Below are positions 1 through 7,884 of a stretch of 64,000 nt of DNA, one piece after another. Under the pieces are notes generated by a model, which worked only from the letters and a program-made list of their open reading frames with translations, was not told where the DNA came from and searched no databases. Each line of letters opens with the position of its first letter. The first letter of the stretch is position 1. A program made the translations under genes and the position numbers. This DNA comes from Paraflavitalea pollutisoli (GTDB lineage Bacteria; Bacteroidota; Bacteroidia; Chitinophagales; Chitinophagaceae), in assembly GCF_029360705.1 (NCBI RefSeq), contig NZ_JARKMX010000008.1, positions 2,286,202-2,350,201 on the forward strand. The letters are read 5' to 3'.

Positions 1-336
1 CAGAAAGGCCCCACCTGCCATGGCAGGGATCAGCAACCATTTACCCCAGAAACGGCGGATAAGTGCGTAGAGGGAAAAGATGCCGCCCTCCCCGTTGTTA
101 TCGGCCTGAAGGGTAATGATCACGTACTTCAGCGTCGTTTGAAAAAAGAGGGTCCAGAAGACGGCAGAAAGCGCGCCAAGCGCCACTTCTTCCGTAATGA
201 CCCGGTCATGAAAAACAGCATTGAGGGTGTACAAAGGAGAAGTACCGATATCTCCGAAAACTATGCCGGTAGCGATCAGCACGCCGGCAGACGTAACTCT
301 TTTGTGAAACGAGGCAGCACCACCTGGAGCACTCAT
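1..336 (-). CDS. kup: Kup-type potassium uptake protein, N-terminal part (cut by window edge)
   Basis: The minus strand from the ATG at 336 is open to the window edge and encodes the first 112 residues of a KUP/HAK/KT potassium transporter, an inner-membrane K+/H+ symporter. The family hallmarks are readable: GIVFGDIGTSPLYTL at about residues 24-38 in the first membrane helix, and LQADNNGEGGIFSLYALIRR around residues 79-98 after the second helix. An in-frame stop (TAA) lies eight codons upstream of this ATG with no other ATG between, which fixes the start. The remaining roughly 500 residues lie outside the window. Identity is seen directly in the motifs; function is inferred from the family. 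Confidence 0.93.
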   Translation of the reverse strand, partial: MSAPGGAASFHKRVTSAGVLIATGIVFGDIGTSPLYTLNAVFHDRVITEEVALGALSAVFWTLFFQTTLKYVIITLQADNNGEGGIFSLYALIRRFWGKWLLIPAMAGGAFL

Positions 337-566
337 GAAAGGAATTTGGGTGCCAAATTACACTAATTTCAATTACACCGTTAGTGGTTGATCATACCAT
401 TTTAATACTAACTAGTGTTCATTTTCCAGGCAATAACCCACCTGTTCAGTTTGCTACGTTATTCCCTACACAAATGGCACCCATCAAACACATACGCTGG
501 ATCAGCGACTTGCCTGATGGATGCCATTACTATTTTTACTGCTCACCCGGAGCAGAACAACCTCAT

Positions 567-731
567 CTAGGGTGTTCTGGTTCTGCCGGCGATCAGTGAG
601 ATCAGAAACAGTACGATAAAGATAAAGAACAGGATCTTAGCGATACCCGCAGCACCAGCTGCAATACCACCGAATCCGAAAATGGCAGCGATTAACGCTA
701 CGATCAAAAAGATGACTGTCCAGCGTAACAT
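567..731 (-). CDS. Small DUF1328/YtjA-type membrane protein
   Basis: This is a 54-codon gene read from the ATG at 731 to a TAG at 567-569. It starts [20 protein letters not shown], then has a glycine/alanine-rich turn ([12 protein letters not shown]) and a second hydrophobic helix ending in an arginine-containing tail. This two-helix plan and the MLRW start are typical of the DUF1328 (YtjA) family, which consists of about 55-residue inner-membrane proteins of unknown function, often stress induced. It is isolated between kup and the cytochrome operon. Family assignment is good; the role is unknown. Confidence 0.85.
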   Translation of the reverse strand: MLRWTVIFLIVALIAAIFGFGGIAAGAAGIAKILFFIFIVLFLISLIAGRTRTP

Positions 732-751
732 AACTTAAGATTTAAAATGTT

Positions 752-970
752 TTACAATGGATCAAACTCGCGTGCCTTGAACAAAGGACCCATAAAAAAT
801 GGGAGCGGTTCTTTCGAAGCCCCGGTGGGCATTGACGATCTTACCGCGTACAAGCCTGCATTCGTTTGATCTGTTTTTCTTGTTGGTTGGTCCACTTCAA
901 CAGCGCGTGCTGTCAGCGTGGCTATCGTTAATCCATGGTTATCGATAAATTCCTTTCGTTGTAATTCCAT
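752..970 (-). CDS. Possible small protein of unknown function (weak)
   Basis: A 72-codon reading frame starts at an ATG at 970 and ends about 20 bases before the DUF1328 start on the same strand. From this ATG onward the composition is ordinary and soluble (ELQRKEFIDNHG at the start). Upstream of it the same open frame becomes rich in Trp and Cys and looks non-coding. I recognise no family. It may be a small stress protein co-transcribed with the DUF1328 gene, or simply a chance frame. Confidence 0.25.
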   Translation of the reverse strand: MELQRKEFIDNHGLTIATLTARAVEVDQPTRKTDQTNAGLYAVRSSMPTGASKEPLPFFMGPLFKAREFDPL

Positions 971-1230
971 GTCTATACCCGAGTAAAAACAATGCCCACG
1001 CTGCCAGCCAGTGCCTCCCTCCCAATCTTGAGTAAGCCATTCCACAATTGGGAAGTATAGGCAACACCCTATACCCGTATTACCCCCTGATGACCGGTCA
1101 ACCAGGCACCAACTCGAAGTCTGTACTTCGATAAATACCTGTCTACCAGCCGGCGAGGTTGCCTGCTGCGGACCAACTACGAGTATCCACTTATCATGGC
1201 AATTGTACATGAACAACGATAATATAGCCA

Positions 1231-1261
1231 TTGATTCCGGTAGCTGACCTTTCTACTTTTG
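1231..1261 (+). promoter_or_regulatory. Candidate promoter of the cbb3 oxidase operon
   Basis: TACTTTTG at 1254-1261 matches the Bacteroidota -7 consensus TAnnTTTG. A TTG at 1231-1233 lies 20 bases upstream, which is the usual -33 spacing. It sits about 54 bases before the ATG of the ccoN-like gene. The match is seen by eye; activity is inferred. Confidence 0.45.
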
Positions 1262-1314
1262 GGTACCGTAGCCTTCCTGTACTGCGACGTCCCAAAACAT
1301 AATTTATACTGCAT

Positions 1315-3396
1315 ATGAACCCTTCCGGTTTCTCCTTTCACGCCAGTCAATGGCAACCATGGGCCATCCTGATCCTGTTGCTCGTCGTATTGGGACTGGC
1401 ACTGCTCGCCCGCAACGGTGTACAGCGACTGCGTCGTATGGTCGCCCACCAGCACGACCCCATCACCCGCGACGAGATCCGCGAACAGGTCGACGAACTC
1501 AGCGCCGAACAGATCGATGAACTGCTGTCGATGCGCGAGCAGCGAAAAAAAGACAGCCCCAACGACAGTACATCCTCCAATACACTGCGCCACCTGCTCC
1601 TGCTGTTGTTGCCCCTGTTGCCAACCGGAGAACTGCTGGCGCAAGATGGTGTCAAGACCAGCGTTACTGCCCTCTTTCGCCAGCCCGGTATCATTATCAC
1701 CATTGTGCTCATCCTGTTGCCTGTACTCGCTGGTATGTTCATCATGTACAAGCGCATCAGCCGGCTGCTGCAATCCTATGGGGAAGCCGAGCGGCGCGCC
1801 AAAGCCAAACAACTCGCCGAAGCGCTGGCCGATCCGGATGATATTACCGCCGCCGATCTGCAACGCCGCAAGGCCGCACTGAGCTATCACCTACACAACG
1901 ACGAACTCAGCGGCAACCAACCTGCAGAAGACAACAAAGGATTGGTACACATCAACGCTCATCCCGGATTGCCGGTAGTGCCCCTGAAGAAAAAAGCAGC
2001 GCCCCGGCCGCGTATACAACCCGCTTTATCCAGGCTCATACTCAGTTACCTCGTATGCGCAACTGCCTGGTTGATCCTGGGCACCACCGTGGGCGAATAC
2101 CTGGGTATCAAATTCGTGGCACCTGATGCCGATCACCTGCCCTGGCTGAGTTTCGGCCGCCTGCGTCCCGTACACACCAATGCCGTGTTCTGGGGATGGG
2201 CCTCCCTGGCCATGCTGGGACTTGGCTATTACATCGTGCCCAGGGTCAGCAATACCTCCCTGTACAGCATCCGGAACGGCTGGTATGCCCTCGCTTTCAT
2301 CAATAGCGCCGTATTGGCCGGTAGCCTTTCGCTGATGGCAGGCATCAACAACGGCGGTGGCGAATACCGCGAATACACCTGGCCCGTCATGCTACTGTTT
2401 GCCATCGGGCTTGTACTGACCCTGCACAATTTCCTGCATACCATCGCACGTCGCGGTACCAAAGAGATCTACATCTCCAACTGGTATATCGTCTCTGCTA
2501 TCATGTTTGGTATCGTCATTACCATCGTGGCCTATATACCCTGGTGGCAAAACGGTTTGGGAGAAACCATCGTGCAAGGCTACTACATGCACCAGGGTGT
2601 AGGCATGTGGTTCATGCTCTTCACCCTCGGCATCGTGTATTACTTTCTGCCGCAACAGCTCAATAAACCTATCTACTCGTATAGCCTCGGTATCCTCGCC
2701 TTCTGGTCGCAGATATTTTTCTATACAACCATCGGCACCCACCACTTCGTGTTCAGCGCCATACCCTGGTGGTTGCAAACGGTGGCCATCGTGGGCAGCG
2801 TTGGTATGATCATCCCCGTACTGGCAGGCACCACCAACTTCATCATGTCATTCCGGGGCGCCTGGGACAAAGTGCGTGACAGCTATACCCTCCCCTTCTT
2901 TCTCACCGGTATCGTGTTTTACTTTTCCGGTTCGCTGCAGGGTACGGCCGAAGCTTTCCGCTTCACCAACCAGGTATGGCATTTCACCGATTTTACGGTA
3001 GCCCACTCACACCTCACGATGTATGGTATCATTTCGTTTTTCGCCTGGGCTGCCATCTATGCCGTCGTACCAAGGCTTACCGGTCGCGAAGCACCGACAC
3101 TCACCATTGGTATCCATTTCTGGCTGGCCCTTATAGGCCTCTTGGTCTATACCTTGCCGCTGATGATCGGCAGTACGCTGCGCGGACTACACTGGATGGA
3201 AGGAAAACCCTTTGTCGAAAGTGTATCCCTGATGATCCCCTATTGGATATGGCGCGCCATTGGCGGATCGATGATGTGGGCGGCACACCTCGTATTTGCC
3301 TACAATATGTATCGTATGATGAAAAAGCGCCGGCAAGTGACCATCAGCAAAACGGCCATCCGCCAACTGGTGATGGAACCCGCCCCCCTTAACTAA
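1315..3396 (+). CDS. ccoN: cbb3-type cytochrome c oxidase subunit I (CcoN-like) with N-terminal extension
   Basis: This is the catalytic heme-copper oxidase subunit, a membrane protein reducing O2 to water at high affinity. From about residue 238 it is a classic multi-helix CcoN. The low-spin heme ligand His287 lies in RPVHTNAVFWGW, a CuB ligand His426 in YYMHQGVG, and a His pair 476/477 in GTHHF. His564 and His566 in AHSHLTMYG are the heme ligands. Tyr454/Tyr456 (PIYSYS) lie where cbb3 enzymes carry the helix-VII tyrosine. The first ~235 residues are unusual. They contain a membrane helix (about 16-33), a charged stretch, a signal-like Leu-rich segment (92-110, ending LLAQ) and another helix (124-145), as if one or two small subunits were fused in front. 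The gene heads an operon with the CcoO-like gene 19 bases downstream. Confidence 0.92.
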   Translation: MNPSGFSFHASQWQPWAILILLLVVLGLALLARNGVQRLRRMVAHQHDPITRDEIREQVDELSAEQIDELLSMREQRKKDSPNDSTSSNTLRHLLLLLLPLLPTGELLAQDGVKTSVTALFRQPGIIITIVLILLPVLAGMFIMYKRISRLLQSYGEAERRAKAKQLAEALADPDDITAADLQRRKAALSYHLHNDELSGNQPAEDNKGLVHINAHPGLPVVPLKKKAAPRPRIQPALSRLILSYLVCATAWLILGTTVGEYLGIKFVAPDADHLPWLSFGRLRPVHTNAVFWGWASLAMLGLGYYIVPRVSNTSLYSIRNGWYALAFINSAVLAGSLSLMAGINNGGGEYREYTWPVMLLFAIGLVLTLHNFLHTIARRGTKEIYISNWYIVSAIMFGIVITIVAYIPWWQNGLGETIVQGYYMHQGVGMWFMLFTLGIVYYFLPQQLNKPIYSYSLGILAFWSQIFFYTTIGTHHFVFSAIPWWLQTVAIVGSVGMIIPVLAGTTNFIMSFRGAWDKVRDSYTLPFFLTGIVFYFSGSLQGTAEAFRFTNQVWHFTDFTVAHSHLTMYGIISFFAWAAIYAVVPRLTGREAPTLTIGIHFWLALIGLLVYTLPLMIGSTLRGLHWMEGKPFVESVSLMIPYWIWRAIGGSMMWAAHLVFAYNMYRMMKKRRQVTISKTAIRQLVMEPAPLN

Positions 3397-3415
3397 ACAC
3401 CGATCATTTTATACC

Positions 3416-4414
3416 ATGTCAATGTTCAATAACCACCGCCAATTATTTACCACAGCCTTCTTCCTGTTTGTAGGGCTCACGGTGGTGGTAGCGGTACTAC
3501 CCGCTATCTACAACCAGGAAAACAACCGCCCCCTGCCCGGCGCCAAAGCACTATCGGAAGCTGCCCGGCAGGGCAAACTCGTGTACATCGCCAATGGATG
3601 CGTAGGTTGCCATACCCAGCAGGTGCGCAATATCGCCATGGATCGCCCCTGGGGCGACCGGCCCGGCATACCCGCCGACTATGCCACGATACGCCGCACG
3701 GATGCCTGGCGCAATACGGCGACCCTCATGGGCACCGAACGCACCGGGCCCGACCTCACCAATATCGGCAACCGGCAACCGGCCCGCGACTGGCACCTGG
3801 TACACCTGTACAACCCACGCACGGTCGTTGCAGCATCGATCATGCCGGCCTATCCCTGGCTGTTTACGGTAAAAGATTCGGCAGCCCCGGGCGATATCGT
3901 CGTCAACGTACCTGCTGCCTTCCGGTATGGAGAAACAGGCACCGTCGTCGCCGGACCGGAAGCCCTGCAACTGGTGGCCTATCTCCAGGAGCTCAAACAG
4001 CTGCCCCTGCCCGGTAGCACCCCCGCTTCCCCGTTCTTATATGCCGCAGCAGAAAAGAAAGCCGATGCCGGTGGCAGCGTAGACGGCAAAGCCCTCTTCA
4101 CCACCAATTGTCAAACCTGTCACCAGGCCAATGGCGAAGGATTGCCCGGCGCTTTCCCGCCCCTGAAAGGCAGCAGCATCGTCAATGGCGATGACCTGCA
4201 ACTATACGTCGACATCATCATGCACGGGTATGATGCCCGTCCCGAATTCGGCGCCATGCCACCCGTCGGCACCAACATGAACTTCACCGAAAAAGAAGTG
4301 ACAGCCCTCATCAACTACGAGCGCAGCAGCTGGGGCAATAACGGCAAACCCGTCACCGAAGAAGAAGTCAAAAAGGTATTATCATTTATACAACTAAAAA
4401 CCGGGACAAAATAA
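3416..4414 (+). CDS. ccoO: CcoO-like membrane cytochrome c fused to a second cytochrome c domain
   Basis: This 332-residue protein feeds electrons to the CcoN site. Residues 10-30 form the N-terminal membrane anchor. The first heme site is CVGCH (62-66), followed by the QQVR signature of CcoO, with a likely axial Met143 in SIMPAYPW. A linker of about 15-20 residues leads to a second c-type domain with CQTCH at 232-236 and a likely axial Met281 in GAMPPVG. A normal CcoO has one heme and the separate CcoP has two. Here one extra heme domain is attached to CcoO and no separate CcoP is visible nearby, so the fusion probably replaces CcoP. It is tightly spaced behind ccoN and one base before the next small gene. 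Confidence 0.9.
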   Translation: MSMFNNHRQLFTTAFFLFVGLTVVVAVLPAIYNQENNRPLPGAKALSEAARQGKLVYIANGCVGCHTQQVRNIAMDRPWGDRPGIPADYATIRRTDAWRNTATLMGTERTGPDLTNIGNRQPARDWHLVHLYNPRTVVAASIMPAYPWLFTVKDSAAPGDIVVNVPAAFRYGETGTVVAGPEALQLVAYLQELKQLPLPGSTPASPFLYAAAEKKADAGGSVDGKALFTTNCQTCHQANGEGLPGAFPPLKGSSIVNGDDLQLYVDIIMHGYDARPEFGAMPPVGTNMNFTEKEVTALINYERSSWGNNGKPVTEEEVKKVLSFIQLKTGTK

Positions 4415-4415
4415 C

Positions 4416-4685
4416 ATGAGATCCTCCAGCCTTGTCCTCCTCTTGTTGGGTACCACGCTTTCCACCCTGGCCTGCGATGTTTGCACCCGCCGGCCCGATG
4501 GTATACTCAGTTGGTTTGGCCACGGTACCGGACCGCAAAGCCAATGGGATATCCTCATTGTTGCCGCCAGCATGGCCATCGTCTTCATGACCCTCTGGGG
4601 GATGCTCAAAGCCATGATCCAACCGGCCGATCAGGCTCCCGACCATATTAAACAACTGGTAATAAAGGACAATACCCATGAATGA
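4416..4685 (+). CDS. Small membrane protein of the oxidase operon (unknown)
   Basis: This 89-residue protein has a signal-like hydrophobic start ending at LACDVC (Cys20 and Cys23), a short polar loop, and one membrane helix at roughly 45-65, followed by a charged tail. The Cys pair just after the hydrophobic segment could be a lipoprotein site or a metal/thiol site, but the lipobox is imperfect. It begins one base after ccoO and overlaps the next gene by 8 bases (ATGAATGA), so it is translationally linked with the oxidase. I do not recognise the family. An accessory or assembly role in the oxidase is inferred from position only. Confidence 0.7.
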   Translation: MRSSSLVLLLLGTTLSTLACDVCTRRPDGILSWFGHGTGPQSQWDILIVAASMAIVFMTLWGMLKAMIQPADQAPDHIKQLVIKDNTHE

Positions 4686-5079
4686 AAAAAGCATGATCTA
4701 TCTGTTCGTCGATGACGACGCACAACCCGTAGCGCAGGTGTTGTCACCGGTCTGCATCGAACTCGACACCCGCAAGCTCACCGACGGGCAGCATATCCTG
4801 AAGATCGTCAGCAAAGACCCTACGGGCAAAGAAGGCATCCGGACCATCCCCTTTACGGTCCGCAACGGTCCCGCCATATCGGTAGAAGGCCTGCGCGATC
4901 ATGCCGTAGTCGATGGTATACTGCCGCTTATGATCAATGCATATGGCAAAGGTGACCAGCAGTCCTTCCTCATCGAGGGCAGTGAAACACCCCGCAGCAT
5001 TCCCCACTGGGTATGGATACTCATCATCGTTTTTGCCGGATGGGCGCTTTACTATCTAATCCGTTTCTTCACACAATGA
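4678..5079 (+). CDS. Membrane-anchored protein with Ig-like domain, oxidase operon
   Basis: This 133-residue protein has two parts. Residues 1-100 are beta-strand-like with an Ig/FN3-like look (for example LTDGQHILKIVSKDPTGKEG). The C-terminus has one membrane helix (about 111-129, PHWVWILIIVFAGWALYYLI). There is no N-terminal signal peptide, so it is probably tail-anchored. It overlaps the preceding small gene by 8 bases and is followed by the AraC-type regulator after 13 bases. No known Cco assembly factor (CcoG, CcoS, CcoI) is recognised in it. An accessory role in the oxidase is inferred from operon position. Confidence 0.65.
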   Translation: MNEKSMIYLFVDDDAQPVAQVLSPVCIELDTRKLTDGQHILKIVSKDPTGKEGIRTIPFTVRNGPAISVEGLRDHAVVDGILPLMINAYGKGDQQSFLIEGSETPRSIPHWVWILIIVFAGWALYYLIRFFTQ

Positions 5080-5092
5080 TAGTCAACACAAG

Positions 5093-5980
5093 ATGAATAC
5101 TACCAGCACCATTGTAAAACGACCTGCTACACACACAGCAGCCTTTCGCTTCGAAGCCGTCGATCCGGCCTTCGAACCACTCACGGTTCACTCCCTCGAG
5201 TTCCTGGCACAGCACCCGGCCGCCCCTGCTTTTACACAGGAACGGCTGCGGCATTTTGAAATGATCTGGATCAAAAAGGGACAGGCTAGTCTCTCGCTGT
5301 ACCAGCAACAACATATCCTCCCCGCCAATACCATCGCGTGCCTGGCTCCCGAACAGATCAGGCGCTTGCACCTCCCGGCCGATACCGTTGGGTATTACCT
5401 CAAGCTCACCCCAGAGCTGCTCAACTCTTTCGACAGCACCAAGTTTCCGCTGCTGCACAGCATTCCCTGGAACCACCCTTTGATCGTCCATACTGGTCAC
5501 GGCGTGGAGCAGGCGGAAGAAGTTTTGCTGACGCTGGCCCGCGAAACCTGGCGGCAGGAAGCTATTCCCGAAGAGGTGGCCAGCAGCTATGTACGCATCC
5601 TGATGATCTACATCAACCGGCACTGCGCCTGCTCCGCCAATAGCATCACCCGCGAAGCAGGCCTCATGAAAGATTTTATAGCACTGGTAAAAAGCCACTA
5701 CGCAGAAATGAAGAGTGTCAACGACTACGCCAGCAAGCTCGGTGTTACCCCGGGATACCTCAGCCGGATGATCAAAAGGGTATCGGGCCTGCCCGCCAGT
5801 TACCATATCCGACACTGGATCATTCTCGAAGCCAAACGGATGGCAGAATCGTCGCCCACCAGCCTCAAAGAGATCGCCTACGCATTGGGTTTCGAAGACA
5901 ATGCTCACTTCAGCAAATTCTTCAAGAGTTATGCAGGTGTCAACTTTACCAGCTACCGGCGCAGCCCTATCGACGGATAA
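5093..5980 (+). CDS. AraC-family transcriptional regulator
   Basis: The 295-residue protein has an N-terminal cupin-like sensing half (about 20-170) and a C-terminal AraC double helix-turn-helix. The first HTH is around residues 207-228 (SVNDYASKLGVTPGYLSRMIKR). The second contains LKEIAYALGFEDNAHFSKFFK near 262-282, the usual AraC signature. It is the last gene of the oxidase operon, 13 bases after the preceding gene, and terminators follow. It may regulate the oxidase genes, but AraC proteins in Bacteroidota are diverse and the effector cannot be read from sequence. Confidence 0.88.
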   Translation: MNTTSTIVKRPATHTAAFRFEAVDPAFEPLTVHSLEFLAQHPAAPAFTQERLRHFEMIWIKKGQASLSLYQQQHILPANTIACLAPEQIRRLHLPADTVGYYLKLTPELLNSFDSTKFPLLHSIPWNHPLIVHTGHGVEQAEEVLLTLARETWRQEAIPEEVASSYVRILMIYINRHCACSANSITREAGLMKDFIALVKSHYAEMKSVNDYASKLGVTPGYLSRMIKRVSGLPASYHIRHWIILEAKRMAESSPTSLKEIAYALGFEDNAHFSKFFKSYAGVNFTSYRRSPIDG

Positions 5981-6007
5981 GCGTCGCTTCTTTCCCCAAC
6001 ACACACA

Positions 6008-6060
6008 AAAAAACAGGCGCAAGCAGCGGGGCTCATCCTGACACCCCGTGCTTAACGCCT
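6008..6060 (-). terminator. Intrinsic terminator for the minus-strand secreted-protein gene
   Basis: Arms AGGCGCAAGCAGCGGGG (6015-6031) and CCCCGTGCTTAACGCCT (6044-6060) pair with few mismatches. On the minus strand the hairpin is followed by a run of seven T (A-run at 6008-6013 and neighbours on the plus strand). It lies about 25 bases beyond the stop of the 6083-6862 gene. Confidence 0.7.
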
Positions 6061-6067
6061 GCCATCG

Positions 6068-6084
6068 AAAGGCGAACGCCTTTT
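6068..6084. terminator. Small bidirectional hairpin between convergent genes
   Basis: The perfect palindrome AAAGGCG-AAC-CGCCTTTT style stem (AAGGCG/CGCCTT with an AA loop) is flanked by A- and T-runs. It lies just before the stop codon of the minus-strand gene and downstream of the AraC gene, so it could end plus-strand transcription. Confidence 0.45.
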
Positions 6085-6862
6085 ATTGTTTTACCTGGTA
6101 AGGAAGTGTCAGCTTCTTCGACAATACACTGTACACTTTATACACCCCCAGCATCGGCATCTTACCATCCGACGCATGGCCTCCACCTTCGCCCGTATAC
6201 AGCTGCATATAGGCCCCTACCGCATCAAATTTGAAATTGGTCTTGAACCGCACACGGTAATCGGGCACCACGATGCGGATCGCCTTGCCTTCGGTCACTA
6301 CCTGGAAGCCGGGTGAGTCCATGTACATCGGCATACCGGGATTTGTTTTCGGCAAGACCACCGATTTGTCTTTCGGATCAAATTCCTTGACCGATAAACC
6401 ACCGGGCACCCGCTTATCTGCTACCAACACTACCCAGTGTGGGTGCCACACGATCTTGTCATTGCCGTAATTACCATCGCCATCTTCATCCCACAAAGGC
6501 GTATCATCAAAATCCGGATGGGCCGTCAACGCCAGCGCCACGATGCCGTCGGTTTTGCTGAAGCCAATGTCTTCGGAGCTCAGCGTGGTCGGAAAAACAT
6601 AGCCATCCACGGGCGCACCATTCATCTGGCCGGCCGCTTTGGAGAAACTGCGTCCCGCTTGCCCCTGTACGATGATTTCAAACTCCAGCTGCCCCCATTT
6701 CTTATTGTGGGTAATGGTAGCGGCGGTGATGACATAGTCCGTTTCATTGATCGTTGACTTCTTCGCCTTTCCTTGTTGGCACGAATCACAATCAATTCCG
6801 GCCAGGGCGGAGAAACCCGCCAGGATAGCCCCTGCTAATAAACCTGCTTTTTTCATGGTCAT
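6083..6862 (-). CDS. Secreted protein of unknown function
   Basis: The 259-residue product has a signal peptide (MKKAGLLAGAILAGFSALAG, using the second Met) followed by DCDSC, a Cys pair at the mature N-terminus. The body is beta-rich. An acidic DEDGDGNYGND loop at about residue 125 resembles a calcium-binding EF-hand/dockerin loop and is followed by HPH. The start at 6862 overlaps the stop of the upstream hydrolase by 4 bases (ATGA), so the two are probably co-translated. The alternative start is 6856. I do not recognise the family. A periplasmic role linked to the hydrolase and the TonB receptor upstream is only contextual inference. Confidence 0.7.
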   Translation of the reverse strand: MTMKKAGLLAGAILAGFSALAGIDCDSCQQGKAKKSTINETDYVITAATITHNKKWGQLEFEIIVQGQAGRSFSKAAGQMNGAPVDGYVFPTTLSSEDIGFSKTDGIVALALTAHPDFDDTPLWDEDGDGNYGNDKIVWHPHWVVLVADKRVPGGLSVKEFDPKDKSVVLPKTNPGMPMYMDSPGFQVVTEGKAIRIVVPDYRVRFKTNFKFDAVGAYMQLYTGEGGGHASDGKMPMLGVYKVYSVLSKKLTLPYQVKQ

Positions 6863-7726
6863 TTATTTTGGTTATGCTGAATGAAAGCGTGGATATACGC
6901 CACCGCCAGTTCGGGATGCTGGTGATGAGGCCCGTGACCAGCCTGCGGGAAAACGATCAGTTGCAGGGTGGGCCAAATGCGGTTGAGATCGAACCAGTTC
7001 TGCACCGGGAAGCAGATCTCGTGATCGCCCGAAATAACGAGGATGGGCGTGGTGGTGGTTTGTAGTTTTTCACGGGCCTTGTAAGGATCCAGAGTGAAGT
7101 CTTCCCCCCCCCTTGCCATAATACGCCCACAGCGGTGGTGGTATCTTTACATCGCGGTAAGTCGTTCTCGAGCGGATCCGGTCATGACTGGCTTTGGCAG
7201 CTGCCCGGCTGCTTTCGGAGGCAGGTTCGAAGAAAAGGATCACCTCGTCTTCAAAACTATTGTCTTCGATATAGGCGCGCTCAAAGAACAGCTCGGTGAT
7301 AGGATGCTTCACAGCACCGGGCGGTTTGGTGCCCAGCAAGACCAATTGCTGTACCCGGGCAGCAAACTCCGTGGTGACGATCTGCGCTACCCAGCCACCG
7401 AAAGACCAGCCGCACAGGTGGAAGGTATCGAGGCCCAGTCCATCAGCCAGGTCGATCACATCGCGGGCAAAACCCATCATATCGGTATTGGGCTGACCGG
7501 TAGAACAACCGAACCCGGAATAATCGAAGAGGTATAAAGTGTAATATCGACCCAGCAGATCAAGGAAAGCAGGATCCCAATCGTCGAGGTTGCCGCGAAA
7601 GCGCTGGCAAAGGATTATTGGCTCACCCTGCCCAACCTTTCGATAAACAAGTTGCCGGTCATTGACAGTCACCGATTCGGTAGGCACCGTGGCAGCAGTG
7701 GCCGCCAACGTAGTTTGTTGTTCCAT
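6859..7726 (-). pseudogene. Alpha/beta hydrolase, interrupted by a +1 frameshift in a G9 run
   Basis: Two frames together make one alpha/beta-hydrolase of about 288 residues. The upstream part carries the oxyanion region, the nucleophile elbow GWSFGG and the cap. The downstream part carries the acid strand (PILVISGDHE) and the catalytic His region (AGHGPHHQHPE). They are joined at a run of nine C on the plus strand (7104-7112, G9 on the coding strand). Removing one G restores YYGKGGEDFTLD and a single open frame. The chosen start is the ATG at 7726 (MEQQTTLAAT); an upstream in-frame ATG exists at 7777. As read, translation ends early at about 7070 and the catalytic His is lost. It is a pseudogene, a phase-variable gene or a sequencing error. 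The substrate is unknown. Confidence 0.8.
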
Positions 7727-7840
7727 AAGCGTTGTGTTTAGATACACAAAATTGATCCTAAACAACACCGCGGTCAATGGACGCAGATCGACAAGTTATG
7801 TGGAATTCGACACCGTAAATTATACTACCCGCAACGCAAA

Positions 7841-7861
7841 CAGGAGGCATGCAGCCTCCTG
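7841..7861 (-). terminator. Terminator of the TonB-dependent receptor gene
   Basis: A perfect 8-bp stem CAGGAGGC / GCCTCCTG with a 5-base loop lies 24 bases after the receptor stop. On the minus strand it is followed by GTTTGCG, a short T-run. The hairpin is strong, the T-tract weak. Confidence 0.55.
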
Positions 7862-7884
7862 TTTACCACGGCGCAAAACAGTTA

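Larger units (their letters stand above)
732..1314. other. Intergenic region between DUF1328 gene and ccoN-like gene
   Basis: About 580 bases have no strongly supported gene. They hold the doubtful 72-codon minus-strand frame (752-970) and, near the right end, a good Bacteroidota-type promoter match for the cytochrome operon. I see no RNA gene or repeat. Confidence 0.5.

Noticed and set aside
752-1231. A 159-codon minus-strand frame upstream of the DUF1328 gene as a full-length gene
   Set aside because: Its first 87 codons are rich in Trp, Cys and Gly with no recognisable pattern. Only the last 72 codons look protein-like, and those were reported with low confidence.
1177-1890. Long minus-strand frame opposite the start of ccoN
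   Set aside because: It is the antisense of a clear plus-strand gene, with low-complexity QQQ-rich residues, so it is a shadow.
1315-3396. Nitric oxide reductase (NorB) instead of cbb3 oxidase
   Set aside because: The helix-VII PIYSY tyrosines and the CcoO-type partner gene with QQVR fit cbb3.
6859-7777. Two separate hydrolase genes
   Set aside because: One carries the nucleophile, the other the Asp/His part, and they join at a homopolymer. They are one gene with a frameshift.
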